Assembly: GCA_934446565.1 (NCBI GenBank)
Contig: CAKSEO010000016.1
Location: 1-52,227, forward strand
DNA length: 52,227 nt
DNA from: an uncultured Oscillospiraceae bacterium
GTDB taxonomy: Bacteria; Bacillota; Clostridia; Oscillospirales; Ruminococcaceae
Direction: 5' to 3'
The notes beneath the pieces were generated by a model. That model was not told the origin of the DNA and ran no database searches. It saw nothing but the letters and a program-made list of their open reading frames with translations. Position 1 is the stretch's first letter. Every line of letters begins with the position of its first letter. The translations under genes and the position numbers were made by a program. Positions 8,429 to 16,812 of this stretch are shown here, piece after piece.

Positions 8429-8842
8429 TTATTTTTTGTGGTTTGCCTTGTCCTGCGCCTCTATTTCTTCCTTGGTCATCTGGCTTATCTGCGTAAATGC
8501 GTCACGGAGATCCGCCACCATTGGAATTATCTTCTTCAGTTCCTCCGCATGCTCTGCGTCCTTGTTCATGTTGGCGTTAGCCGCGGTGCGCTGGAAGAAG
8601 TCATAAAGCTGATCAAGGTTCTTTGAGACCCCAATATCCATATCCAGCGAGCCTCTCAGCGCCCCAAGCAGCTCCTGAGCTTTCATGAGGGAGGTGTGAG
8701 CCTTTTTGATGTTCTTTTCCTCAATGGCATTGACGCCGATAGCAAGCTGACGTTCCGTTTCGCTGTAAAGCTTTATAACCACCTCGACCGGGGTCATCGT
8801 GGAAACTGACTGCTTCTTATAAGCAGAATAGGGATTTGACAT
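8429..8842 (-). CDS. fliS: Flagellar protein FliS, flagellin export chaperone
   Basis: 137 residues starting with the hallmark NPYSAYKKQSVSTMTPVEVVIKLYSE; the YxxxxVxTxxPxELIxxLY-type opening is diagnostic. FliS is a small four-helix bundle that binds the C terminus of newly made flagellin and delivers it to the export gate. It also usually binds the FliW system indirectly through flagellin. Here it follows fliD with a 25-base gap. The flagellin gene itself is not in the window. Confidence 0.95.
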   Translation of the reverse strand: MSNPYSAYKKQSVSTMTPVEVVIKLYSETERQLAIGVNAIEEKNIKKAHTSLMKAQELLGALRGSLDMDIGVSKNLDQLYDFFQRTAANANMNKDAEHAEELKKIIPMVADLRDAFTQISQMTKEEIEAQDKANHKK

Positions 8843-8867
8843 GATATCTGCCCTCTGTTCTTTTTAT

Positions 8868-11276
8868 TTACTGGTAGCTGCCCGTGCCAAGGTAGGAGGA
8901 AATATAGCTGGTCTGGCTGTTAAGGTCAGACATTGCAGTTTCCATATTGGTGAATACCTTCCACCAGTATTCTTCCTTGTCGTCATACCTGTTCTGGAGC
9001 TCTGTGAGACGGGTCTGCATACGCTTCATCTCTTTGTAGATGTAGCTGTCAGTAGTGACGGAGCTGTCTGCCTTGCCCGCTTTCTTTACGAGAGTACCTC
9101 TGGATTCTGCCTTGCCGGTGCTCTTTACGGCGTTATCCATTACCTTGTCGAGCTTTGCCATCATGCCGTTTTCGGAATCCGTGAACAGCTTTACGATAGC
9201 GTCCTGATTATTCTCAAACGCCTTATCGAATGCGTCCTCGTCTATTTCAAGCTTACCATGCTTGCTATACTCGCTGGAAGTCTTTATGCCGAGGCTGTAC
9301 AGGCCGAACTTGCTGCCGTCATCAAGAGTAACGCTGTTGTAAAGCGCAGTACGCATCTGGCTCATGATCGAAGAAACGGTAGAATCGTTATACAGAACGC
9401 CCTGCTTTGCCTTTTCTTCCCACTTGGTTATCTCGTCCTCGCTCATTTCTTCCTTCTCGTCATCGGTCAGCGGCTCATATTTGTCGCCGTTGCTGTCCGT
9501 TGCGGGAGCGGTGCCGATATAAGAATAAACATCGTCGATAAGCTGATTGTAGGACTCGACAAACTTCTTCAGCGCTTCCTTAACGCTGGTAGAATCATTA
9601 GTTACACTGACATTGTATGTTTCTCCGACTTTCATGCTGTCGTCAAATGTGAATGTAGTGTCGTCCAGCGTGTAGGTATTATCGTTAAGATATACTTCCT
9701 GACCGTTTATTTCAAAAATGGAGTTCTGACCTTCTTCTAAGCCAACGATGCCATTATCATCGACCAGACCAAGACCCCTTGCAAGATCTCCATCCGCGAT
9801 ATCAACCTTGCCTGCAGTGCCCTTTTCCTTAGCCTCGACGGTGAAGCTGTTGGTCAGAGAAGAATATGTCATTGTAACGCCAGCGTCTGACTTATTCACT
9901 GCGCTCATCAGCGTAGAGATGGTAGCGTCCTTGCCAACAGTTATATCCGTGCCGTTGATGTTGATGGAATAATTTCCGTCAGCGTCTGCCTTGAAGCCCA
10001 TATCAGACAGGTAAGTTCCCGCAGAGAACTTGTTAGAAGCTGTGCCCTTTGCAAATCCAAGCGTACCGCCCTCAACAGCCGTAAGCGAAAATTCCGCCGC
10101 ATTGCCGCTGCTGTCCGTTGCTGTAAGGTAAGAACCATCAAGTGTGAACGTGTAACCGCTCACATCCTTGAGCGCTTCCTGTATCGCAAGCGCGTTTCTG
10201 TCCTTTGCCGCCTGCTGTGTAGAATATGTGAACTTCTCGAGCTGCTCGTCAGTAATTATCGCATTGCTGTCAAGATTGTAGGACTTGCGATAAGCAACAG
10301 CTTTCAGAGCATTGTATTCTTTCTTGATATCCTCATTGCCGGTAGCATTCATGCTGTCGTAATATGTGGAAGAAACGCCATAGAAAGATACCTGCGTAGT
10401 CTTTCCGCCGATCTCTACATCAAAGACGTTATTTCCGGTCACAACGCTGCCGGTAGAAATAGCTACTTTCTCCCTTGCCTTAGCCATGCCGAAGTTTCCG
10501 GTCTTTTCGGTGACAGAGACGGAAGAATTACCGCCTACCTGGAACGAAACTTTTCCATCAGAGCCAAGTTTCGCCTGGAGGAACCACTCCTTGCCGTTTG
10601 AATCCACTGCGCCTGTTGCGCCGTCAGTCCTGCCGGAATAGCCGAAGCTCTCCTGGAGCTTTGTGTTCAGTGCGTCAACGATATTCGACTTGAGCGCGTC
10701 TGCGTCAGCTACATTACCGTCCGCATCAAGCGCAGCGCCTGCACTGAACTCTACGGTTTTCTTGACGCTGCCTACCTGTATATCCAGCGCGAAACTGAAT
10801 GTCTTGGTCCGGCTGCCGTCGTCAGCGGTGTTGACCTCTCCTGACGCGGAGCTTATCGCCTTGTCAAGGTCCAGCTGGAAATTGCCGGAGGTTATTGAAT
10901 TACCCTTTGCGGAAGCTGCCTTAGCGATCTGGTTGAGCTTTATCTTGTAGCCCCCCGCAACTGAATTAGATGTCGTGCTGACGCTCAGTCCGGCGGAAGA
11001 AGCGTCGCCAGAACCGTTGATGTCCGCCTTGAACTTGTTGAACGAGGACGGGCTCATGAGATATGTATCACGCTTGAGGATATCGAAATAGGTGTTCTTG
11101 AAATCGGTTATCTTCTTGGTGATATCCTGGTAAGCAGTCTGCTGCCAGAAAAGCTTGGTCAGCTTCTTGTTCTGGTTGTCAATCTTGGTCTGATATGATG
11201 TCATCAGCTGCTTGACCATCGCTTCGGTATCAAATCCCGATGACAGACCGCCAAGTCTGATATTATTTACTGCCAT
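8868..11276 (-). CDS. fliD: Flagellar filament cap protein FliD, unusually long
   Basis: 802 residues, against roughly 450-700 in most species. The N-terminal FliD_N region is clear: GGLSSGFDTEAMVKQLM at 9-25. The C-terminal domain (about 560-802) has the QLIDDVYSYIG and ALYNSVTL blocks and ends in a coiled coil with TRLTELQNRYDDKEEYWW. The middle (about 130-560) holds extended beta domains of the exposed cap surface, rich in S, T, D and G, which is where species differ most. FliD forms the pentameric cap that folds flagellin at the growing tip. AGGAGG precedes the ATG, and the csrA stop is just upstream. Confidence 0.93.
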   Translation of the reverse strand: MAVNNIRLGGLSSGFDTEAMVKQLMTSYQTKIDNQNKKLTKLFWQQTAYQDITKKITDFKNTYFDILKRDTYLMSPSSFNKFKADINGSGDASSAGLSVSTTSNSVAGGYKIKLNQIAKAASAKGNSITSGNFQLDLDKAISSASGEVNTADDGSRTKTFSFALDIQVGSVKKTVEFSAGAALDADGNVADADALKSNIVDALNTKLQESFGYSGRTDGATGAVDSNGKEWFLQAKLGSDGKVSFQVGGNSSVSVTEKTGNFGMAKAREKVAISTGSVVTGNNVFDVEIGGKTTQVSFYGVSSTYYDSMNATGNEDIKKEYNALKAVAYRKSYNLDSNAIITDEQLEKFTYSTQQAAKDRNALAIQEALKDVSGYTFTLDGSYLTATDSSGNAAEFSLTAVEGGTLGFAKGTASNKFSAGTYLSDMGFKADADGNYSININGTDITVGKDATISTLMSAVNKSDAGVTMTYSSLTNSFTVEAKEKGTAGKVDIADGDLARGLGLVDDNGIVGLEEGQNSIFEINGQEVYLNDNTYTLDDTTFTFDDSMKVGETYNVSVTNDSTSVKEALKKFVESYNQLIDDVYSYIGTAPATDSNGDKYEPLTDDEKEEMSEDEITKWEEKAKQGVLYNDSTVSSIMSQMRTALYNSVTLDDGSKFGLYSLGIKTSSEYSKHGKLEIDEDAFDKAFENNQDAIVKLFTDSENGMMAKLDKVMDNAVKSTGKAESRGTLVKKAGKADSSVTTDSYIYKEMKRMQTRLTELQNRYDDKEEYWWKVFTNMETAMSDLNSQTSYISSYLGTGSYQ

Positions 11277-11277
11277 G

Positions 11278-11511
11278 TTACTTTTCCTCCTGTTTATGCT
11301 GATTCAGAAGTCCTGCTATCGCGCTGCCGGAAATGTGAGCAGACTGCTCGTTCGTCTGGCGCGCGTCCTTGAGTTCGCTTCTGATGACCTTTACCTCTTT
11401 TGGAGCGTTGATGCCTATCTTGACCTTATCCTTGCCTATCTCGAGTACTGTTATTTCGATATTGTCGGCAATTATCAGGCTCTCGTCCGGCTTCCTTGTA
11501 ACTACGAGCAT
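11278..11511 (-). CDS. csrA: Carbon storage regulator CsrA
   Basis: A 77-residue RNA-binding dimer subunit opening MLVVTRKPDESLIIADNIEITVLE, the CsrA signature, with a C-terminal tail longer than the enterobacterial form, as is usual in Gram-positives where it contacts FliW. CsrA binds GGA in leader hairpins, classically blocking flagellin translation until FliW sequesters it. The start is two bases after the fliW stop with AGGAGG inside the overlap region, so fliW and csrA are tightly coupled. Confidence 0.95.
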   Translation of the reverse strand: MLVVTRKPDESLIIADNIEITVLEIGKDKVKIGINAPKEVKVIRSELKDARQTNEQSAHISGSAIAGLLNQHKQEEK

Positions 11512-11513
11512 GG

Positions 11514-11942
11514 TCAGACCTCCTCGTATACCGGAGCCTTGAATTCATAATGCTCCGTCAGGATGACCTGCACCGCGATACGCTCGTTCGTGTTTACCAC
11601 GATAGGACACCGCAGATTGATGGTAGTCTTTTTGTAATCGTCCGGCACTATCGCCACCGCAAGGCACCTGTACGGCGAATTTTCGTCGATATTGAGCGCC
11701 TGCTGCATCTCGTCGGATATCTCAAAGCAGTAATCGCTGTAGATCTCCATAGGGTCATAAACCACGAAGCAGGGCTCTTTTGAATCCACCGCCTGGAGCC
11801 ACATCGGAAATACACCGTCGCCGAGCGGGCTCAGCAGCGCGTACTTCTTGACGTCCTCAAATCCGATGATACCATCAGGGAATGTGATGATCTTATCGTT
11901 TTCGATCTCCTGCTCTCCAAAATCTCTTGTAATTATCTTCAT
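11514..11942 (-). CDS. fliW: Flagellar assembly factor FliW
   Basis: 142 residues from ATG 11942: MKIITRDFGEQEI, FPDGIIGFEDVKKYAL and PMWLQAVDSKEPCFVV are the FliW blocks. FliW is the protein antagonist of CsrA and is released when flagellin leaves the cell. The ribosome site AAAGGAG is 24 bases from the ATG, but the gap contains a perfect 6-bp hairpin (11952-11966) that would shorten the effective spacing to about nine. A TTG at 11948 is an alternative start. Confidence 0.93.
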   Translation of the reverse strand: MKIITRDFGEQEIENDKIITFPDGIIGFEDVKKYALLSPLGDGVFPMWLQAVDSKEPCFVVYDPMEIYSDYCFEISDEMQQALNIDENSPYRCLAVAIVPDDYKKTTINLRCPIVVNTNERIAVQVILTEHYEFKAPVYEEV

Positions 11943-11951
11943 AGGCAAAAC

Positions 11952-11973
11952 CGGCGTGAAACGCCGCTCCTTT
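11952..11973 (-). promoter_or_regulatory. Hairpin between SD and start codon of fliW
   Basis: On the minus strand the ribosome site AAAGGAG (11973-11967) is followed directly by CGGCGT-TTC-ACGCCG (11966-11952), a 6-bp GC stem with a 3-nt loop, and then nine bases to the ATG at 11942. The GGA of the SD abuts the stem, so CsrA or temperature could affect access. Whether it enhances or represses is not known. Confidence 0.5.
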
Positions 11974-11982
11974 CAGGCATCA

Positions 11983-12609
11983 TCAACCCTTGACATCAAG
12001 CACGGGAGACTTGTAGTTGGGGTTTGCGCTGGCGGGGAAGTAGATAGGCTCGCCGAGATACTCTATCTCAACGCGGGGCCTGTCCCTTACGATGAGCTCT
12101 ACGCTGCCGGGTACGAACTCCATAGGCAGCTGGTTCATGGTATCCCAGTCTATGTCCTGCTCTCCCATCTGGTAATCAATGCTGAGCGTTCCGCCGTCAA
12201 AGGTGATATCTGCGCCCTCTTTTGGCAGGAACTCCATAATAGTCTCAACGGTTGCGCCAGCTCTGGCGTTCTGTATAGCTATTTCCGAGGCTGACATTCC
12301 CCTTGCGAGCATATTTCCCTCGGACGCGACTTTTGCCGTGCCCTGGAATGCGACCGAAAAACCATCCTGCGCTTTCTGGCTCAACATATCAGCGTCAGTC
12401 ATATTTCCATAACCGAGACTCTTTCTTGCCTGATATGTATCGATATTCACCTTGATGGGGTCAGCTTTCATAACGTAGCCGCCCTGGGTATTTGTGATAT
12501 TTACCTTGGGCTGCCTGTCTTTCCCCTCCGGGTATTGATACTTTGCATTTGTGACCTTTATCTCGATGGATATCGGGATAGTGGTTATCTGTAACAAATT
12601 GCTGTTCAC
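11983..12609 (-). CDS. DUF6470 family flagellar-locus protein
   Basis: 208 residues starting at GTG 12609, eight bases after AGGAGG; the opening NSNLLQITTIPISIEIKVTNA resembles the YviE/DUF6470 proteins found between flgL and fliW in Bacillus and clostridia. It is soluble, with no signal or membrane segment. The role is unproven; constant position between hook-junction and FliW genes argues for a part in late flagellar assembly. A GTG at 12618 lies inside the ribosome site and is unlikely. Confidence 0.85.
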   Translation of the reverse strand: MNSNLLQITTIPISIEIKVTNAKYQYPEGKDRQPKVNITNTQGGYVMKADPIKVNIDTYQARKSLGYGNMTDADMLSQKAQDGFSVAFQGTAKVASEGNMLARGMSASEIAIQNARAGATVETIMEFLPKEGADITFDGGTLSIDYQMGEQDIDWDTMNQLPMEFVPGSVELIVRDRPRVEIEYLGEPIYFPASANPNYKSPVLDVKG

Positions 12610-12651
12610 TTCCAACACCTCCTGAGTTGTCCTGTGCTCACCATATAAACC

Positions 12652-12704
12652 AATGCGTCGGCTTCCGTGCCTTTACCGCGCCTTTTAAGACGCTGCTGCG
12701 CATT
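12652..12704 (-). other. Structured gap inside the flagellar operon
   Basis: The 104-base gap after flgL has no open frame of note. It can fold by AATGCG (12652-12657) with CGCATT (12699-12704), extended by inner GCGTC/GACGC pairing. It has no T run, so it is read as an intra-operon RNA stem rather than a terminator. Confidence 0.35.
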
Positions 12705-12722
12705 ATGACCAATCTACCATTC

Positions 12723-14249
12723 TTATGAAATATAATTGAATATGCTGTTCGGGATTATCGAGCTGGACATCTGTAAGCACGCATTGTAGATAGCCTCGTA
12801 GGTTTTCATCAGCGTTATCTCAGACTCCAAATCCGTTGCCTCAAGCGTTTTCTGGCGGTCCTTGAGGTTCAGCTCTCTTGTGTCAAAGCGATTCGTATTG
12901 AACTCGATATACTCCTCAGAGTTACCGAGATCAGCGATCTCTACCAGCAGATTCTCCGAGGAATTCACTATCCTGTCGATGCAGGCGTTAGCGTAGTCAA
13001 GATCCCCTCTTCGGAGCGCTGCCGCTGCATCAAGCGTTACCTGGATATAGTTATTGGAATATGTATCACCGTTCTTGAACGTAGGCGCCTCTCCACCAGC
13101 GTCACTCTTGGCAAGATATATCTGGGAATCCTCGCCGGCATTGTTCTTGACAGTTATAGAGCCGTCTGCGGCGATCTGCGGGGTATTCTTTTCACGCAAG
13201 AACTCATCGTTGAGCTTATCCTGTATATTCTTCATGCTGTCAGCGGCTGTCGCCCCGGCAGCGAATGTAATGCTCTTCTTTTTGCCGTTTGCGTATATAT
13301 CGAACGAATAGGTCTTTCCGGCGTCAAGCTTTTCCAGATCGATGAACGGAGTTTCGGATATCTCCGCCTTTGAGCCGTCAGCCATGGTGAGCGTTCCTTC
13401 GGTATCTATCTTCGGTCCGGCAACGCCAGCATTCGCGAATGCATCGTCTATAGCCGTCTGAATATCTGCGGTCTTATTGCCCTTGAAATTAACGGTGACT
13501 GTCTTTCCGCTTGCCGTGATACGGATGGTGTTATCCGCGTCCTCGCCCTGGTTAAGGCTCTTCAGATTCAGCTTGGAAAGATCCTTGTCATATCCCTCGA
13601 ATCCGCATCCTGTGACCTGTGCGCCATTGAACGATATCTTGAGAGCCGACTGCGGGTCTATCTCCTGATCGTCGTTCATGACCATTCCGATACCGATGTC
13701 GATATACACATCCTTTGAATACGGGAATCCGCTGGTATCTGACATCGCGTTGACAGGAACGCCATGATACAGCACCGTGGTAGCGCGTCCGTTCTCGTCG
13801 TACTGAAGCGTGAACGGCTCCGGGCTATTGCTCTCGCCGCCAAAAATCGCACGCTCCGCGCTGTCTGTGTTGAATACCGACACCATTTCCTTAGCCTTAG
13901 TTTCGAGCTGCTCCGCGAGGATATTGAGGTCGATGCTCTCGTCCTTGGTGGAGTTGCAGGCGTAGATTATAGTCTCACGCACGTTAGCAAGTGAGTCCGA
14001 TATTTGCAGCAGAGAGGTTTCCGCCTCGGTGTAGAACTTATCTGCAACGTCGAGATTCTCTTTGTACTGTTCGGTGTGCCAGAGCTGCTTTCTGACTGTG
14101 AGCGCCTTCGCGGCATTCAGCGGTGACTGGCTGGCGCGGGTGTACTGTCTGCCGGAGTATATTCTGTTCTCGGAAGCGTACTTCTGTGTGGAAATGCGCT
14201 TGAGGTTCCTGTCATAATTTCTCAGGAGCGTTGAATTAGTTATTCTCAT
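12723..14249 (-). CDS. flgL: Flagellar hook-filament junction protein FlgL
   Basis: 508 residues, longer than the common 300. N terminus MRITNSTLLRNYDRNLKRI is the FlgL/flagellin helix and the C terminus (about 395-508) is the partner helix ending LQMSSSIIPNSIFNYIS. The middle (about 150-390) holds extra beta domains exposed on the outside. FlgL joins the filament to FlgK. It follows flgK by 11 bases with AAGGAGG before the ATG. Confidence 0.92.
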   Translation of the reverse strand: MRITNSTLLRNYDRNLKRISTQKYASENRIYSGRQYTRASQSPLNAAKALTVRKQLWHTEQYKENLDVADKFYTEAETSLLQISDSLANVRETIIYACNSTKDESIDLNILAEQLETKAKEMVSVFNTDSAERAIFGGESNSPEPFTLQYDENGRATTVLYHGVPVNAMSDTSGFPYSKDVYIDIGIGMVMNDDQEIDPQSALKISFNGAQVTGCGFEGYDKDLSKLNLKSLNQGEDADNTIRITASGKTVTVNFKGNKTADIQTAIDDAFANAGVAGPKIDTEGTLTMADGSKAEISETPFIDLEKLDAGKTYSFDIYANGKKKSITFAAGATAADSMKNIQDKLNDEFLREKNTPQIAADGSITVKNNAGEDSQIYLAKSDAGGEAPTFKNGDTYSNNYIQVTLDAAAALRRGDLDYANACIDRIVNSSENLLVEIADLGNSEEYIEFNTNRFDTRELNLKDRQKTLEATDLESEITLMKTYEAIYNACLQMSSSIIPNSIFNYIS

Positions 14250-14260
14250 TTATATCCTCC

Positions 14261-15865
14261 TTACAGACCTACGCGGCCGGTGCCGTTTATCAGCTTATCC
14301 AGTGCGTCGTCCAGGGTCGTCAGCATACGCGAGGAAGCGCTGTACCACTTCTGGTAGTTCAGCATGTTGATACCCTCCTCGTCCATCTGGACGCCGGATA
14401 CCTCGTCCCGGGCGTCAAGCAGCGTATCCACCGTAGATTTTGCAGTTTCATTGCGGCTGGTCTCGTAGCTTATCGTTTCGGCGAGTCTGTCGCTGATGAA
14501 CGAAATATACTGATAAATATCACCCTTGAAGTCGTTCTCATTGCCGAACTTCACGCCCTTTTCGAACTTCGACAGCAGGAACAGAACGTTGGTATTCTGA
14601 AGATTGACGTTGCCCTCGGAATCCAGCTGTTCATCGTAGCCGTAGCGCTGCTTGCCGGTAGCAGGGTCGATCGACTTGACCATACCGATCATGGTCGGAT
14701 TTTCCTTCCACACAGTGGAAACATGGATATTTCCGGCGGTTATCAGCACCTGAGAATAACCTACGTCAAGAACGCCGTCCTTGTTTTCATCTGCCGTAGG
14801 GTCCTTTCCGCCGGAAGGGTAGCCTACGAACATCTGACGCGCGGGATCGTCGTCCGCGCCGTTTGCGGCATTGAACGTATCGGCAAGCGTTCTTGCGAAT
14901 ATATCTATCGCTGACTTATAGTAAGCGACGCCGTGCTCACCGTTCTGGCGACCGGTAGCGTAAACGCCGTTGCCGTTGAGCGTATCTATGTAAGCCTTGA
15001 GTACGCCGGAATGGAGGTTGACCTCCTCGCCGCTCTCGAAATTCAGAACGACCTGACCGTTGGCGTAGTAATCCTGCATTACAAGGCTGTTCGTCTTGAA
15101 TTTCTCGGCATTGAGAACGTTCACGCCTGCCATATCTACTGAAATGGTGCCGTTATCGTGCCTGGTTATCGAAATATCGCCGTAATTAGCGAGCTCATCT
15201 ATGTACATGTTGAGCTGGTCGTAAAGCTCATTAGGACCGTACTCGTCAGGGTAGCTCAGTTTCTCCTTTGCGATACGCTTGTTGAGCTGATTCATCTCGC
15301 TGAGGAGGTTGTTGACGTAGGTCACGGTGTTCTGAGTTTCGCTGACGTATGTGTCCTCTACCTCGCAGAGCTTTGTGCTGTAATCGTTGAGGATACGGCA
15401 GAGATTCGTTGCGGAATTGACAGCGATAGTTGCGACCTCCGCAGCGTCCGGGCGCTCGCCTGCGTAATCCTGGAGTGCTTTGAAGTACTGCTCGGTGTAG
15501 TACTGCAAGCCGTCGGTGTCGATATTATCGAGCACATCCTCGATATCGGAAAGGATAGTCACCTTTTTCTCGGTTTCAGCCTCGACTGCGGTATTCTCAC
15601 GGTAGCGCTTGTCGATGTACTGATCTCTCATCTGGCTGACGCCGTAAGCGTTGACGCCCTGACCGGTCAGCGAAAGATTGTTTGTATCGCTGCACCATCT
15701 GAGACTCTGGTTTCCGCTGACGTACATCGCGTAGAGATCGACTCTCTGACGGGTGTAGCCTATAGTGTTGATGTTGGAAATATTGTTGCCCGCGATATCA
15801 AGGCTTTTCTGTGCGACCTGAAGGGTGCGCTTCTGTGTTTCAAATCCTAAAAAAGTAGGACGCAT
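14261..15865 (-). CDS. flgK: Flagellar hook-associated protein FlgK
   Basis: 534 residues. Opening with GFETQKRTLQVAQKSLDIAGNNISNINTIGYTRQRVDL, the axial-protein N-terminal motif (NNISNINTxGYTRQ), and a C terminus with EEGINMLNYQKWYSASSRML, the matching HAP1 helix. It forms the first ring of the hook-filament junction, secreted by the flagellar type III export gate with FlgN-type help. AGGAGG precedes the ATG, and the FlgN-like chaperone gene is 11 bases upstream. Confidence 0.95.
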   Translation of the reverse strand: MRPTFLGFETQKRTLQVAQKSLDIAGNNISNINTIGYTRQRVDLYAMYVSGNQSLRWCSDTNNLSLTGQGVNAYGVSQMRDQYIDKRYRENTAVEAETEKKVTILSDIEDVLDNIDTDGLQYYTEQYFKALQDYAGERPDAAEVATIAVNSATNLCRILNDYSTKLCEVEDTYVSETQNTVTYVNNLLSEMNQLNKRIAKEKLSYPDEYGPNELYDQLNMYIDELANYGDISITRHDNGTISVDMAGVNVLNAEKFKTNSLVMQDYYANGQVVLNFESGEEVNLHSGVLKAYIDTLNGNGVYATGRQNGEHGVAYYKSAIDIFARTLADTFNAANGADDDPARQMFVGYPSGGKDPTADENKDGVLDVGYSQVLITAGNIHVSTVWKENPTMIGMVKSIDPATGKQRYGYDEQLDSEGNVNLQNTNVLFLLSKFEKGVKFGNENDFKGDIYQYISFISDRLAETISYETSRNETAKSTVDTLLDARDEVSGVQMDEEGINMLNYQKWYSASSRMLTTLDDALDKLINGTGRVGL

Positions 15866-15876
15866 ATATTTTCCTC

Positions 15877-16356
15877 CTAAACCTCTCTGAAAGCCTTCGC
15901 GGAGCTGCCTCCGGTGACCTTTGAAGCGTTCTTGTTGTAAGTTTCGGGCTTGTTGAGTATCCCTGCGCGTTTCACGAATTCCGTCTGGTTATCGAGTTTG
16001 CGCTTCACTATCTCGTTGGTCTGCTCGTTTATCTCTCTTATGCTGTCAACGAGGTCTGCTATCTGATTCGAGAGCTGTTTCAGCTTGGCGCGGTACTCCT
16101 CGGGGGCCTCGCCTATCATCTCGGACAGCTTTCTGTCGGCTATACCCAGACCCTTGAACAGCGCCTGGCGCTTATTTTCCAGCGACTGGCTCTTCATGAC
16201 GTACGCCTGCTCGGTATTGAGGGAGTTCGTCAGCCATTCCAGGTCGTCGTCGAGTATCTTTGTATGCTTTTTCATCAGGAAAACGTGCAGCTCCCGGTAG
16301 AAATCGCAGTCTATCTCAAGGCACTTTATCACTGCCTGTGCGGTTCTTTCATCCAT
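15877..16356 (-). CDS. flgN: FlgN-like flagellar export chaperone
   Basis: 159 residues, nearly all alpha-helical with long heptad stretches (ENKRQALFKGLGIAD and LKQLSNQIADLVDSI). FlgN holds FlgK and FlgL before export. The family assignment rests on helix pattern, the LENKRQ-type block, length, and its place between flgM and flgK, which is the standard order. The start is four bases after the flgM stop; the ribosome site is weak, so coupling to flgM is likely. Confidence 0.85.
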   Translation of the reverse strand: MDERTAQAVIKCLEIDCDFYRELHVFLMKKHTKILDDDLEWLTNSLNTEQAYVMKSQSLENKRQALFKGLGIADRKLSEMIGEAPEEYRAKLKQLSNQIADLVDSIREINEQTNEIVKRKLDNQTEFVKRAGILNKPETYNKNASKVTGGSSAKAFREV

Positions 16357-16360
16357 GTTA

Positions 16361-16624
16361 TCACCCGAAGAGAATGTAAGACGCGAGGTCGTTCGCCTCT
16401 ACGCCGTTATCGAGGGTCTGCTGTGCCTGTGCAAGCTCCTGGGGAGCGGCGTCAGCCTTTACAGCTGCCGCGATGCCGTTTTTTGCAGCCTGCAAAGCAG
16501 TTTCAAATCCGAATTCCACCCTGTCTGTATTTCTCACCGAGGCAGCAGTTTCAGCCTTGGGAGCTGCGCTTTTCTTTACTGTCTGGTATGCGGACAGCAC
16601 CCCGTTGATTCTTTTAATTTCCAT
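16361..16624 (-). CDS. flgM: Anti-sigma-28 factor FlgM
   Basis: 87 residues from ATG 16624, with AAGGAGG eight bases upstream; longer upstream frames lack a ribosome site. Opening MEIKRINGVLSAYQ matches the FlgM N terminus, then a disordered Ala/Lys stretch, DRVEFGFETALQAAKNGI, and a C-terminal helical part that would hold sigma-28. FlgM is exported when the hook is complete, freeing sigma-28. The gene is led by a sigma-28 promoter, so it limits its own operon, the usual feedback. Confidence 0.85.
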   Translation of the reverse strand: MEIKRINGVLSAYQTVKKSAAPKAETAASVRNTDRVEFGFETALQAAKNGIAAAVKADAAPQELAQAQQTLDNGVEANDLASYILFG

Positions 16625-16691
16625 AATATCTGCCTCCTTTGCTGTCATTATCCGGGCATAATTCGCCCATGTATTCTTTTGCCTACTTATA

Positions 16692-16718
16692 TTATCGGCA
16701 GAAGCGCTCACAACTTTA
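16692..16718 (-). promoter_or_regulatory. Sigma-28 (FliA) promoter of the flgM-fliT operon
   Basis: On the minus strand, TAAAGTTG (-35, 16718-16711), 11 bases and GCCGATAA (-10, 16699-16692) give TAAA-N15-GCCGATAA, matching the sigma-28 consensus with one mismatch in 16. It lies 68 bases before the flgM start and immediately after the pilin-unit terminator. It is the only such promoter seen in the window. Confidence 0.9.
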
Positions 16719-16770
16719 GCGTTTCTGCGTTATTTTTTGCATTTTTCGCAAAATAATCTCTCAAAACAGC

Positions 16771-16801
16771 AAAAATCCGCCCCGGTTTTTCCGGGGCGGA
16801 T
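16771..16801 (-). terminator. Terminator of the pilin-protease-pseudopilin unit
   Basis: A perfect 11-bp stem ATCCGCCCCGG/CCGGGGCGGAT with a 5-nt loop and, on the minus strand, TTTTT directly after. It begins 12 bases past the pseudopilin stop and insulates the flagellar operon that follows. Confidence 0.9.
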
Positions 16802-16812
16802 GTCATCTCATG

